From Methylobacter sp. BlB1 (GTDB lineage Bacteria; Pseudomonadota; Gammaproteobacteria; Methylococcales; Methylomonadaceae): DNA of 58,791 nucleotides. The first letter of the stretch is position 1; the number at the start of each line of letters is the position of its first letter. Shown here piece after piece: positions 37,876-45,432 of the stretch. Position numbers and translations under genes: made by a program. The notes under the pieces were generated by a model. The model was not told the origin of the DNA. It ran no database searches and saw nothing but the letters and a program-made list of their open reading frames with translations. Location of the stretch: the NCBI RefSeq assembly GCF_015476545.1, contig NZ_JADMKV010000011.1:1-58791 (forward strand), given 5' to 3'.

Positions 37876-38853
37876 TTAAGAGTAGTCATGAAGCGAAGTT
37901 TGAATGCGTAAACGGTCCAGAATCAGTTTGAAGTGTTCATAGTTCTGAACGCTTAAAGCGCCAACCTCATCCAGGACGGCTTGATAATCGGATGTCGCTC
38001 TCCCGCCGGCAATGAGAGCGACATCTTTTCCTATCAGTTTGTTCAGACGTCTTATCTCTCTATTGATGACATGGTCATCAGTTCTGAAACTGATGCTGAC
38101 TGCTACCGCGCAAGCGCGGGCATATTTAACGGCGGCGGCAATTTCTTCAGCCGGCAGATTGGGTCCCAGATAAGTGACGTGCCAGCCTTTGAATTCGGCG
38201 ATAATCGTGGCCAGCAAGGCGCCTATTTCATGTAATTGGCCTAGCGGTGTGCTCATAATTAAGCGTGGAGCCTGTTTTGGGCTGGGTGCGCTGGATCTCA
38301 GGATATAAGCCAGGGAACGGATTATGGCCGTAGCCATGTGTTCATGCGCCGGCCTCAACAAACCGGCTTGCCAACTTTCACCAATCTTGTTCAGTAAAGG
38401 CGTCAGCAAGTGCTCGATAAAAGGCATTGGCCCCAGCTCGGCAATGGCATTTTCACAATGACCTTCTAGTACCGCGGCTTCGAAAGCAATGATGGCGCTG
38501 AAGCATTTCTCCAGATACTCTTCCGCCAGATCGCGATTGTTGGCGCGTATTGGAGTGACAACGCCCATCGGCTGTTTTGCCGCATGGGTATCTCTTTTGA
38601 GCAGGGACTGCAATTCATCCAGAGAGAGCCTGGCAATCCGGCCGATACTGTGGCCATTGCTTATAGCCTGGTTGAGCAATTTTAATCTGGCGATATCCTG
38701 GTCTGTATAGACACGCTGCCTGCCCGCTGTGCGGGAAGGTGTCACGGCCTCATAGCGCCTTTCCCAGGCTCTGATCAGGTCGGTTTTGACGCCGGAACGT
38801 TTTGAAACGGTACTGATTAAATATTGCGCTGGCTTGGCCTGATCTTCATTCAT
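37876..38853 (-). CDS. MerR-family regulator with B12-binding domain, CarH/LitR-like photoreceptor
   Basis: 325 residues. An N-terminal MerR winged helix (YLISTVSKRSGVKTDLIRAW, RRYEAVTPSRT, RRVYTDQDIARL-type) precedes a helical bundle and a cobalamin-binding Rossmann domain. The residues that define CarH photoreceptors align: Trp161, nine residues, then Glu171-His172 (the W-x9-EH motif), and His208 in GQLHEIGALLAT, matching the cobalt-ligand His. In CarH the Trp-to-ligand spacing is 46 residues; here it is 47. By homology, adenosylcobalamin-bound dimers or tetramers repress in the dark and fall apart in light. Targets are unknown; the adjacent envelope-stress-like genes are candidates. It converges on ftsH. 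Confidence 0.87.
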   Translation of the reverse strand: MNEDQAKPAQYLISTVSKRSGVKTDLIRAWERRYEAVTPSRTAGRQRVYTDQDIARLKLLNQAISNGHSIGRIARLSLDELQSLLKRDTHAAKQPMGVVTPIRANNRDLAEEYLEKCFSAIIAFEAAVLEGHCENAIAELGPMPFIEHLLTPLLNKIGESWQAGLLRPAHEHMATAIIRSLAYILRSSAPSPKQAPRLIMSTPLGQLHEIGALLATIIAEFKGWHVTYLGPNLPAEEIAAAVKYARACAVAVSISFRTDDHVINREIRRLNKLIGKDVALIAGGRATSDYQAVLDEVGALSVQNYEHFKLILDRLRIQTSLHDYS

Positions 38854-39195
38854 GCACGAGAGAGTGATAGGGTTTTTAAAAAATTATACCACAACACTTT
38901 TACAAAAATTTGACGCAGGACAATATTTAAAGTGCTTTAATACATTGTATTTCTTAGTTATTGAATAAATTGAATTTAATAGTGGAGGTTATTTTTGTTG
39001 AGCGTTTATTTAGCCAGTCCCATGGGCCGTTTCAAGTTTTCCAGAACTTAAATCTCAAGTTGTTGATCTGAATGTAGGAAATAGTCGATGTTTTTTATTC
39101 GGAAACGAGGAAATCAATAAGCGGCTTTTGATCCAAAGCGGTATGCACCGGTGGTGCTTATTAGTAGAAGCCACAAGCCACGAGGAGGTTGAGCG
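38854..39195. other. Divergent intergenic region, CarH-like/DUF937
   Basis: 342 bases. TTGACG (38910-38915) and TTTAAT (38936-38941) could form a plus-strand promoter with a long 20-base spacer, and ATACA-T-TGTAT (38939-38949) is a perfect short inverted repeat overlapping it. Both are candidate sites for the divergent MerR-type regulator but were picked by eye. A GAGGAGG ribosome site precedes the next gene. Confidence 0.35.
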
Positions 39196-39756
39196 ATGAG
39201 TCTATTAGATGCTGTTCTAGGAAAGCAGAATGCGGACATGGTTGCCAAGTTGGCGCAAAGCGTCGGTATTGATCAAAGCGATGCGCAGAATATTGTCAGG
39301 CAATTGTTGCCTGCTGTCTCCAGAGGAATCAAATCCAACGCGACAAGCGGCGAAGGACTGCAAGGGCTGTTGAACGCCCTAAAGACCGGCAGCCATCAAC
39401 GTTATATTGATCATCCCGAAGCATTGCAAGAAGAAACTGCAAAAGCGGACGGAAACGCAATTTTGAGCCATATTTTCGGCAGTAAGGATGTCAGCCGCAA
39501 TGTGGCGGCTCATGCCGCCCAGGAAACAGGCGCAGATACGGGCATTGTCAAGCAGTTACTGCCCTTGGTGGCAGCGGTGGTCATGGGCGCCTTGAGCAAG
39601 CAGACGTCCGGTAAGACCTTATCCGCCGATTCAGCGCAAAACTATGGACAAGCCGGGGCCAATTCGCCGGGTAATTGGATCACGTCTTTTCTGGATGCGG
39701 ATAAAGATGGCGATATCACCGATGATTTATTGAATCTTGCCAAGAAATTCTTTTAA
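39196..39756 (+). CDS. DUF937 (YidB-like) family protein
   Basis: A 186-residue soluble protein with a strong GAGGAGG site 7 bases before ATG. The N-terminal part (LLDAVLGKQN, IVRQLLPAVSRGIKSNA) and the later GIVKQLLPLVAAVVMGALSKQ form the repeated DUF937 pattern. The C-terminus ends with a short Asp-rich segment LDADKDGDITDDLLNLAKK that resembles a single EF-hand-like calcium loop. Function unknown. It lies 30 bases before the BON-LysM gene on the same strand, in a probable two-gene operon. Confidence 0.82.
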   Translation: MSLLDAVLGKQNADMVAKLAQSVGIDQSDAQNIVRQLLPAVSRGIKSNATSGEGLQGLLNALKTGSHQRYIDHPEALQEETAKADGNAILSHIFGSKDVSRNVAAHAAQETGADTGIVKQLLPLVAAVVMGALSKQTSGKTLSADSAQNYGQAGANSPGNWITSFLDADKDGDITDDLLNLAKKFF

Positions 39757-39786
39757 TCGCTTTTCAAACAAGCACTGGAGGATGAT

Positions 39787-40251
39787 ATGGGACTATTAGA
39801 TTTTGTTAAAGATATCGGCGGCAAATTGTTCAATAGGGATGACGAGGCCGCGGATAAAATTACGGAACATATTATGGCCAGTAACCCGGGAATCAGTGAT
39901 TTGGGTGTTACCTACAAAGACGGCGAAGTGACCTTGATCGGTAAGACCGATAGCGCGGAAGCGGCGCAGAAGGCCGTACTGATGGCCGGGAACGTCAAAG
40001 GCGTCACTAAAGTCGTGCCGAAAATCGACATCGTTGAAGCGACCTCGGCAGGCCAGGATGCCGCATCGGCGTTGGAACCTGCAAATGTCGAGTACTACGT
40101 GATTGCCAGCGGCGACACTTTATCGAAAATTGCCAAGAAATATTATCACGACGCCAATCAATATCAGCGCATCTTCGAAGCCAACCGGGAAGTCATCAAA
40201 GATCCGGATTTAATCTACCCGGGCCAGAAGATTAGAATTCCATTAGGTTGA
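39787..40251 (+). CDS. kbp: BON-LysM protein, Kbp/YgaU-like
   Basis: A 154-residue protein close in length and layout to E. coli Kbp (YgaU), a potassium-binding protein induced by salt and stress. N-terminal BON domain (about 20-82: LGVTYKDGEVTLIGKTDSAE, VKGVTKVVPKID) and a C-terminal LysM (EYYVIASGDTLSKIAKKYY, LIYPGQKIRIPLG). No signal peptide, as in Kbp, so the LysM may not bind cell wall. Co-transcribed with the DUF937 gene and followed by a terminator hairpin. A role in osmotic adaptation would fit the nearby sucrose operon; this is inference. Confidence 0.88.
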   Translation: MGLLDFVKDIGGKLFNRDDEAADKITEHIMASNPGISDLGVTYKDGEVTLIGKTDSAEAAQKAVLMAGNVKGVTKVVPKIDIVEATSAGQDAASALEPANVEYYVIASGDTLSKIAKKYYHDANQYQRIFEANREVIKDPDLIYPGQKIRIPLG

Positions 40252-40279
40252 CGATTATTTCACTGCCCGAAAGGCAGTC

Positions 40280-40320
40280 GGCATGCTCTTTCATTCGACC
40301 GGATGAAAGAGCATGCCTTT
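40280..40320 (+). terminator. Strong terminator-like hairpin after the kbp gene
   Basis: A 15-base perfect stem GGCATGCTCTTTCAT (40280-40294) with ATGAAAGAGCATGCC (40303-40317), an 8-base loop, then TTTAT. It lies 28 bases after the stop codon. The T-tract is short, but the stem is long. Confidence 0.65.
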
Positions 40321-40535
40321 ATAGTCAGTTGAGCAATAGTCGAATTGATGGATGCAAAACTCGGCTTGATATAAGAAAGCCCAATCATTCAATCCCTTCA
40401 GTTTCAATATGAATTTTCCGGCAAAGCCATACTAAAGTTTTCTGATTCGTTCTCAAGTATCTGAAACGGACAATTAGCCTTTAATGCTAGGAATCTTGCT
40501 TGACGATTGGAGTCTAGTGTTAGAGGAAAACAGCT

Positions 40536-41405
40536 ATGATCAGATTGATTTTTGCAAGTACAGCTCTGAAAGACTGGAATGCCGAAGAACTGTTAGGGCT
40601 TTTGAAAATCTGCCGCACCAATAACAGCGCCAGAGATATTACCGGCGCGCTTATTTATTTGCACAGGACTTTTTTTCAGATCCTGGAAGGCGACGAGCAA
40701 GCCGTTGATGAAACCTTTGAAAAAATACAAAAAGACATGCGGCACAAAGACGTTACCCAGATTGAAAGAAAACCGATTGCCGAACGGGATTTTCCCTATT
40801 GGAGCATGGGATTTGAGAAGCTGGACGAACACGATTTGAACACTTTCAAAGACTTCCCCCATTTTTTTGACAAGGAATTTACGCCTGCCGGCATTGCTGC
40901 GCACCGAGGTATAATCGACCCCTTAGTCAACCTTCTGCGCGTCAAACTGATCAAGCATGTGAGCGTAACGAAGCATGAAGAACTGCCCATAGACCATGAA
41001 GACTCGTTTATTCAGTTCCTGCATCGCACGATTCGCACGGGCGTCAAGTTTCTGGCCATGCTGATGACTTTTGTGATACTGCTCGGCATCGTCGATGTCA
41101 TCTATGTGATTTACGAAAAAATGACGACGCCGCCTTTTCTGCTGATGACCACTGATGAAATCCTGGATACTTTCGGCGCATTTCTGGCCGTACTGATCGC
41201 CATTGAGATTTTCTTGAATATCACTTTGTACATCCGCAGTGATGTGATTCCCGTTAAGCTGGTGGTGGCGACCGCTTTGATGGCGGTTGCACGGAAAGTC
41301 ATCGTCTTTGATTATAAGCATTTGCCTTATGAATATGTCGGTGCAACGGCACTGGTTGTTGTGGCATTGGGCATTACTTATTGGTTGATTCAGAAAAAGG
41401 AATAG
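40536..41405 (+). CDS. BLUF-PsiE membrane fusion, photoactive Tyr replaced by Phe
   Basis: 289 residues. Residues 1-95 are a BLUF flavin domain: Asn29/Asn30 before the ITGALIY strand, Gln48 in FFQILEG, RH70, and Trp89/Met91 in WSMGF. Distances match the cyanobacterial PixD protein exactly (42 residues from position 6 to Gln, 83 to Trp), but position 6, the Tyr that drives photochemistry (Tyr8 in PixD, Tyr21 in AppA), is Phe (codon TTT). The C-terminal half (about 160-289) has four membrane helices ending in RKVIVFDYKHL and matches the PsiE (phosphate-starvation-inducible) domain. So flavin may still bind, but normal blue-light signalling should not occur; it may sense redox or flavin instead. 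It has its own leader after a terminator and precedes the sucrose operon. Confidence 0.88.
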   Translation: MIRLIFASTALKDWNAEELLGLLKICRTNNSARDITGALIYLHRTFFQILEGDEQAVDETFEKIQKDMRHKDVTQIERKPIAERDFPYWSMGFEKLDEHDLNTFKDFPHFFDKEFTPAGIAAHRGIIDPLVNLLRVKLIKHVSVTKHEELPIDHEDSFIQFLHRTIRTGVKFLAMLMTFVILLGIVDVIYVIYEKMTTPPFLLMTTDEILDTFGAFLAVLIAIEIFLNITLYIRSDVIPVKLVVATALMAVARKVIVFDYKHLPYEYVGATALVVVALGITYWLIQKKE

Positions 41406-41547
41406 CGCCTGAAACTGCGTGGAACCAATAGTGTCAATGGATTCAATACAGGCTCTGCTGATCTATGAACGGCAGAAAACTCAAATTTTACGAAGAGATA
41501 AGATGAAAAAGGAATGCGAAACACCTATTAACCTCTAGCTGACTGGA

Positions 41548-43692
41548 ATGGTTATGACAGGCAAAACAGATCCCCTTTATCTGCTTCTGATCAGTGTTCA
41601 CGGCCTGATTCGCGGCCACGATCTTGAACTGGGTCGTGATGCCGATACCGGCGGCCAGACCAAATACGTCGTTGATCTGACCCGGGCGCTGGCGTTACGC
41701 GACGATGTAGAGCGCGTCGATCTGGTAACCCGGCAGATCATAGATGCCAATATCAGCGCCGACTACGGCGAACCGGTTGAGCGGCTTCAGGATAAGGCCC
41801 GCATCATTCGTATCGCCGCAGGTCCGGACGGCTATTTTCGTAAAGAGGAGCTCTGGGATTATCTGGATATATTCGCAGACAATCTGCTGCACTGGCTGCA
41901 CCAGCAGCCGCGCATGCCCGATGTACTGCACAGCCACTATGCCGATGCGGGCTACGTGGCCATGCGTCTGGCTCATCTGACCGGCATTCCGCTGATTCAT
42001 ACCGGGCATTCCCTGGGACGCGACAAACGCGGCCGGCTGCTGGCGACGGGATTGCTCAATGAGTCCATTGAACAACGTTACCATTTATCCCGGCGCATCA
42101 ATGTCGAGGAAGATGTTCTGGCCAATGCCGAATTGGTCATTACCAGCACGAACAACGAAATCGCCGAACAGTACGAGCTTTACGACTATTACCATCCCGA
42201 GCGCATGGTGGTCATCCCGCCGGGCACTGATCTGGATCAATTTCATGCGCCGGACGGTTCGGAGATAAACACAGCGATTCACAAGAGCCTGACGCGATTT
42301 TTGAAAGAACCCGAAAAGCCGATGATCCTGGCGCTATCGCGCCCGGATGTGCGCAAGAACATTGCGACTCTGATTGAAGCCTACGGCGAATGTCCGAAAT
42401 TGCAGCGACTGGCCAATCTGGTCATCGTGGCCGGTTGCCGCGACGATATCCGCGAAATGGATGAAGGCGCCCAGTCCGTGCTCACGGACATCCTGCTCCT
42501 GATCGACTGCTACGATCTGTACGGGCGCATTGCGCTCCCCAAACACCACAACCAGGAAGACGTTCCGGTTATCTACCGTCTGGCGGCTTTATCGAAAGGC
42601 GTGTTCGTCAATCCGGCGCTGACCGAACCGTTCGGCCTGACTCTGCTGGAAGCGGCGGCATGTAGTTTGCCGCTGGTCTCGACCGAAAACGGTGGCCCTG
42701 TCGATATTATCGGCAACTGCCATAACGGTCTGCTCATCGATCCGCTCGATAAACAGGCCTTGGCTGAAGCGCTTATGACACTGCTCAAAGACCGGCAGCA
42801 GTGGCGGACATTTTCAGAGAACGGCCTGACCAATGTCCGTAAATATTATTCCTGGCAGGCGCATGCCGAGAAGTACGTGAACAGCATCAGGCCCTTGCTC
42901 GGCCAGCAGATGCCGCTGCCCAAAGTCGCCCGCTCACGCAACTCCCTGCGCTATCAGGACCGGGCCATCTTCACCGATATCGATCAGAGTCTGCTCGGCA
43001 ACCCGGAAGGCTTGCTGGAATTTGCCCGCTATATCCGCGACAAGCGCAGGCATGTCTTTTTCGGCATCGCAACCGGGCGACGGCTCGACTCGGCTCTTGC
43101 GGCGCTGAGGAAGCACCGTATCCCGACACCGGACGTATTGCTGACCAGCCTGGGCACGGAAATCTACTATGCGCCCCATATCACGGCCGATATGGCCTGG
43201 GCCCGGCACATCGATCACTATTGGAATCCGGGAGCTATCCGCAGGATCATGAGTGAAATGCCTGGCCTGACCTGGCAGCCCAAGAACGAGCAAAGCCGTT
43301 TCAAAATCTCGTTCTATTACAATGCGGATATTGCGCCGTCCCCGGACGAGATCAATGCGCGGCTGCGTCAGGAAGAACAGGTTGTCAATGCACGGCTCGC
43401 TTTCGGGCAATATTTCGATATCGTGCCGGTGCGCGCATCCAAGGGGCTGGCGTTACGCTATTTCGCCCAGCAGTGGAACATTCCGCTGGGACGGATACTG
43501 GTCGCCGGCGGATCGGCCGCCGACGAGGACATGATGCGCGGCAATACGCTGGCCGTCGTCGTGGCTAACCGGCATCGCGAGGAACTTGCGCAACTGGATG
43601 AACCGGAGCGTATTTATTTCGCACGGCAACCTCATGCGCTGGGCATTATCGAAGCGATCGAGCACTATGATTTTTTCAACAACAATGACTGA
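41548..43692 (+). CDS. sps: Sucrose-phosphate synthase (bacterial, with C-terminal phosphatase-like domain)
   Basis: A 714-residue enzyme that makes sucrose-6-phosphate from UDP-glucose (or ADP-glucose) and fructose-6-phosphate. The GT4 glucosyltransferase part (1-450) has SVHGLIRGHDLELGRDADTGG (split at residue 20), ALSRPDVRKN and ALTEPFGLTLLEAAACS with the E-x7-E motif. The C-terminal part (470-710) resembles sucrose-phosphate phosphatase: Asp477/Asp479 in FTDIDQS are kept, but the metal-binding GD of motif IV is GG (Gly655 in AGGSAADED), so phosphatase activity is probably lost. ATG 41548 and ATG 41554 are both possible starts; the latter has TGGA better spaced. It overlaps spp by 8 bases. 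Confidence 0.92.
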   Translation: MVMTGKTDPLYLLLISVHGLIRGHDLELGRDADTGGQTKYVVDLTRALALRDDVERVDLVTRQIIDANISADYGEPVERLQDKARIIRIAAGPDGYFRKEELWDYLDIFADNLLHWLHQQPRMPDVLHSHYADAGYVAMRLAHLTGIPLIHTGHSLGRDKRGRLLATGLLNESIEQRYHLSRRINVEEDVLANAELVITSTNNEIAEQYELYDYYHPERMVVIPPGTDLDQFHAPDGSEINTAIHKSLTRFLKEPEKPMILALSRPDVRKNIATLIEAYGECPKLQRLANLVIVAGCRDDIREMDEGAQSVLTDILLLIDCYDLYGRIALPKHHNQEDVPVIYRLAALSKGVFVNPALTEPFGLTLLEAAACSLPLVSTENGGPVDIIGNCHNGLLIDPLDKQALAEALMTLLKDRQQWRTFSENGLTNVRKYYSWQAHAEKYVNSIRPLLGQQMPLPKVARSRNSLRYQDRAIFTDIDQSLLGNPEGLLEFARYIRDKRRHVFFGIATGRRLDSALAALRKHRIPTPDVLLTSLGTEIYYAPHITADMAWARHIDHYWNPGAIRRIMSEMPGLTWQPKNEQSRFKISFYYNADIAPSPDEINARLRQEEQVVNARLAFGQYFDIVPVRASKGLALRYFAQQWNIPLGRILVAGGSAADEDMMRGNTLAVVVANRHREELAQLDEPERIYFARQPHALGIIEAIEHYDFFNNND

Positions 43693-44533
43693 ACGGCTGT
43701 TAATCTGTACCGATCTTGACCGCACGCTGCTGCCGAACGGCAACGCGCCGGAATCGGCATCGGCCAGGGCGCTGTTCGCGGCCCTGGCCGCGCGCCCGGA
43801 AGTTCTGCTGGCTTATGTTTCGGGACGGCACAAGGCGCTGGTGGAGCAGGCGATAGCCGCATACGAACTGCCGTGCCCCGACTTCGTCATCGGCGATGTC
43901 GGCACCAGCATTTATGCGATAACGGCCGAGGGCTGGCAGGAATGGCCGCAATGGATAGCAGCCATCGCGCCCGACTGGGCCGGCCGCGATCATGCCGACA
44001 TGCGGCAAATGTTCGGGCATCTGGCGGAGCTGAGGTTGCAGGAAAGCGCCAAGCAGAACCGCTTCAAGCTCAGTTATTATGTGCCGATAGAGGCCGATCT
44101 GCCCCGGCTGATGGCGGCGATGCGCGGCCTGCTAGGGGAGCAGGGCATCCAGGCCGACCTGATCTATAGTGTCGATGAGACCGGTCCAATCGGATTGCTG
44201 GACGTGCTGCCGGCCAGCGCCACTAAAGTCCATGCCATCGAATTTTTGATGCGGGAGTTAGGGGTCGGCATCGAAAATACCGTGTTCGCCGGCGACAGCG
44301 GCAATGATCTGCCGGTGCTGATCAGTCCGATTCGGTCGGTGCTGGTTGCCAACGCCAGCGCCGATGTGCGCCGAGAAGCCCAGGCGTTGGCAACGTTGCG
44401 CGCGACAGGCAGCGCGCTTTATCTCGCCAAAGGCGGTTTTATGGGTATGAACGGCAATTACAGCGCCGGTATTTTAGAAGGTGTCGCACATTATCTGCCG
44501 CACACGCAACAATGGATGAAAATTAATGACTAA
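43685..44533 (+). CDS. spp: Sucrose-6-phosphate phosphatase
   Basis: A 282-residue HAD-superfamily phosphatase that turns sucrose-6-phosphate into sucrose. Motif I DLDRTLL and motif IV GDSGNDLPVL are complete, unlike the related domain of the upstream synthase; VSGRHKALVEQAIAAYEL and YVPIEADL fit the family. ATG 43685 lies 8 bases inside the sps stop; an earlier in-frame ATG (43586) would overlap sps further and is rejected. Its stop overlaps the fructokinase start by 8 bases, so the three genes are coupled. Confidence 0.93.
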   Translation: MTERLLICTDLDRTLLPNGNAPESASARALFAALAARPEVLLAYVSGRHKALVEQAIAAYELPCPDFVIGDVGTSIYAITAEGWQEWPQWIAAIAPDWAGRDHADMRQMFGHLAELRLQESAKQNRFKLSYYVPIEADLPRLMAAMRGLLGEQGIQADLIYSVDETGPIGLLDVLPASATKVHAIEFLMRELGVGIENTVFAGDSGNDLPVLISPIRSVLVANASADVRREAQALATLRATGSALYLAKGGFMGMNGNYSAGILEGVAHYLPHTQQWMKIND

Positions 44534-45416
44534 TAAACCTATTACAGTGTTCGGCGAAGTGTTGTTTGATCATTTTCCCGACGGCAGCTGCGTGCTCGGC
44601 GGCGCACCGTTCAATGCGGCTTGGCATTTGCAGGCTTTCGCCCAGGCTCCGCGTTTTATCAGCCGCATCGGCCGGGACCCGTTAGGCGATGCCATTGAAG
44701 CGGCCATGCGGGCATGGGGCATGGCTGTGTCGGGCCTGCAACGCGATAGCGAACATCCTACCGGCTCGGTGCAAGTCATGATCGACGATGGCGAACCCCG
44801 TTACGCGATCCTGCCGGCACAGGCCTATGACTTCATTGCTGCCGATGAGCTGGCCGTGGAAATACACGACGGTCTGCTTTATCACGGCACATTGGCGGTG
44901 CGGCATGAGGTGTCGAGACGGGCGCTGGCCGTATTAAAGGCCCGGCATCGCGGCAAAATTTTTCTGGATGTCAATCTGCGCGCGCCGTGGTGGAAAAAGG
45001 ACGATGTGCGGCGGTTGCTTGACGATGCCGACTGGGTCAAGCTCAATCATCATGAGCTGGCTGCATTGCAGCCGCTATCAGGCGACATCAAAGCCGATAT
45101 GCGTGCGTTTCAGAGGGCTCATAACCTTGAGGGATTAGTTGTAACCTATGGCGATCAGGGCGCGCTGGCGGTCGACGCGGCGGGCAATCATGTCAATGTG
45201 GCGCCTGCGCCGGCTCTGCAGGTACTCGATACGGTCGGCGCCGGCGATGCCTTTGCCGCCGTTCTGCTGCTCGGCCTGAACATGGGCTGGAATATAAAAC
45301 TGACCATGGAGCGCGCGCAGTGTTTCGCTTCGGCGCTGGTCGGCCGGCGCGGCGCGACGGTTCAGGACATTGGCTTCTACCAGCCTTTTATAGAAGCCTG
45401 GGCACTCAATCAGTAG
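44526..45416 (+). CDS. fruK: Fructokinase (PfkB/ribokinase family)
   Basis: A 296-residue sugar kinase that phosphorylates fructose, here from sucrose breakdown. The PfkB signatures are intact: LGGAPFNAAWHLQAFA near the N-terminus and DTVGAGDAFAAVLLLG with the catalytic Asp near the C-terminus. In methanotrophs this position in the sucrose operon belongs to fructokinase (FruK); sequence alone cannot exclude another ribokinase-family substrate. ATG overlaps the spp stop by 8 bases; amylosucrase follows after 16 bases. Confidence 0.88.
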   Translation: MTNKPITVFGEVLFDHFPDGSCVLGGAPFNAAWHLQAFAQAPRFISRIGRDPLGDAIEAAMRAWGMAVSGLQRDSEHPTGSVQVMIDDGEPRYAILPAQAYDFIAADELAVEIHDGLLYHGTLAVRHEVSRRALAVLKARHRGKIFLDVNLRAPWWKKDDVRRLLDDADWVKLNHHELAALQPLSGDIKADMRAFQRAHNLEGLVVTYGDQGALAVDAAGNHVNVAPAPALQVLDTVGAGDAFAAVLLLGLNMGWNIKLTMERAQCFASALVGRRGATVQDIGFYQPFIEAWALNQ

Positions 45417-45432
45417 CCTCAGAGAGAAAATC

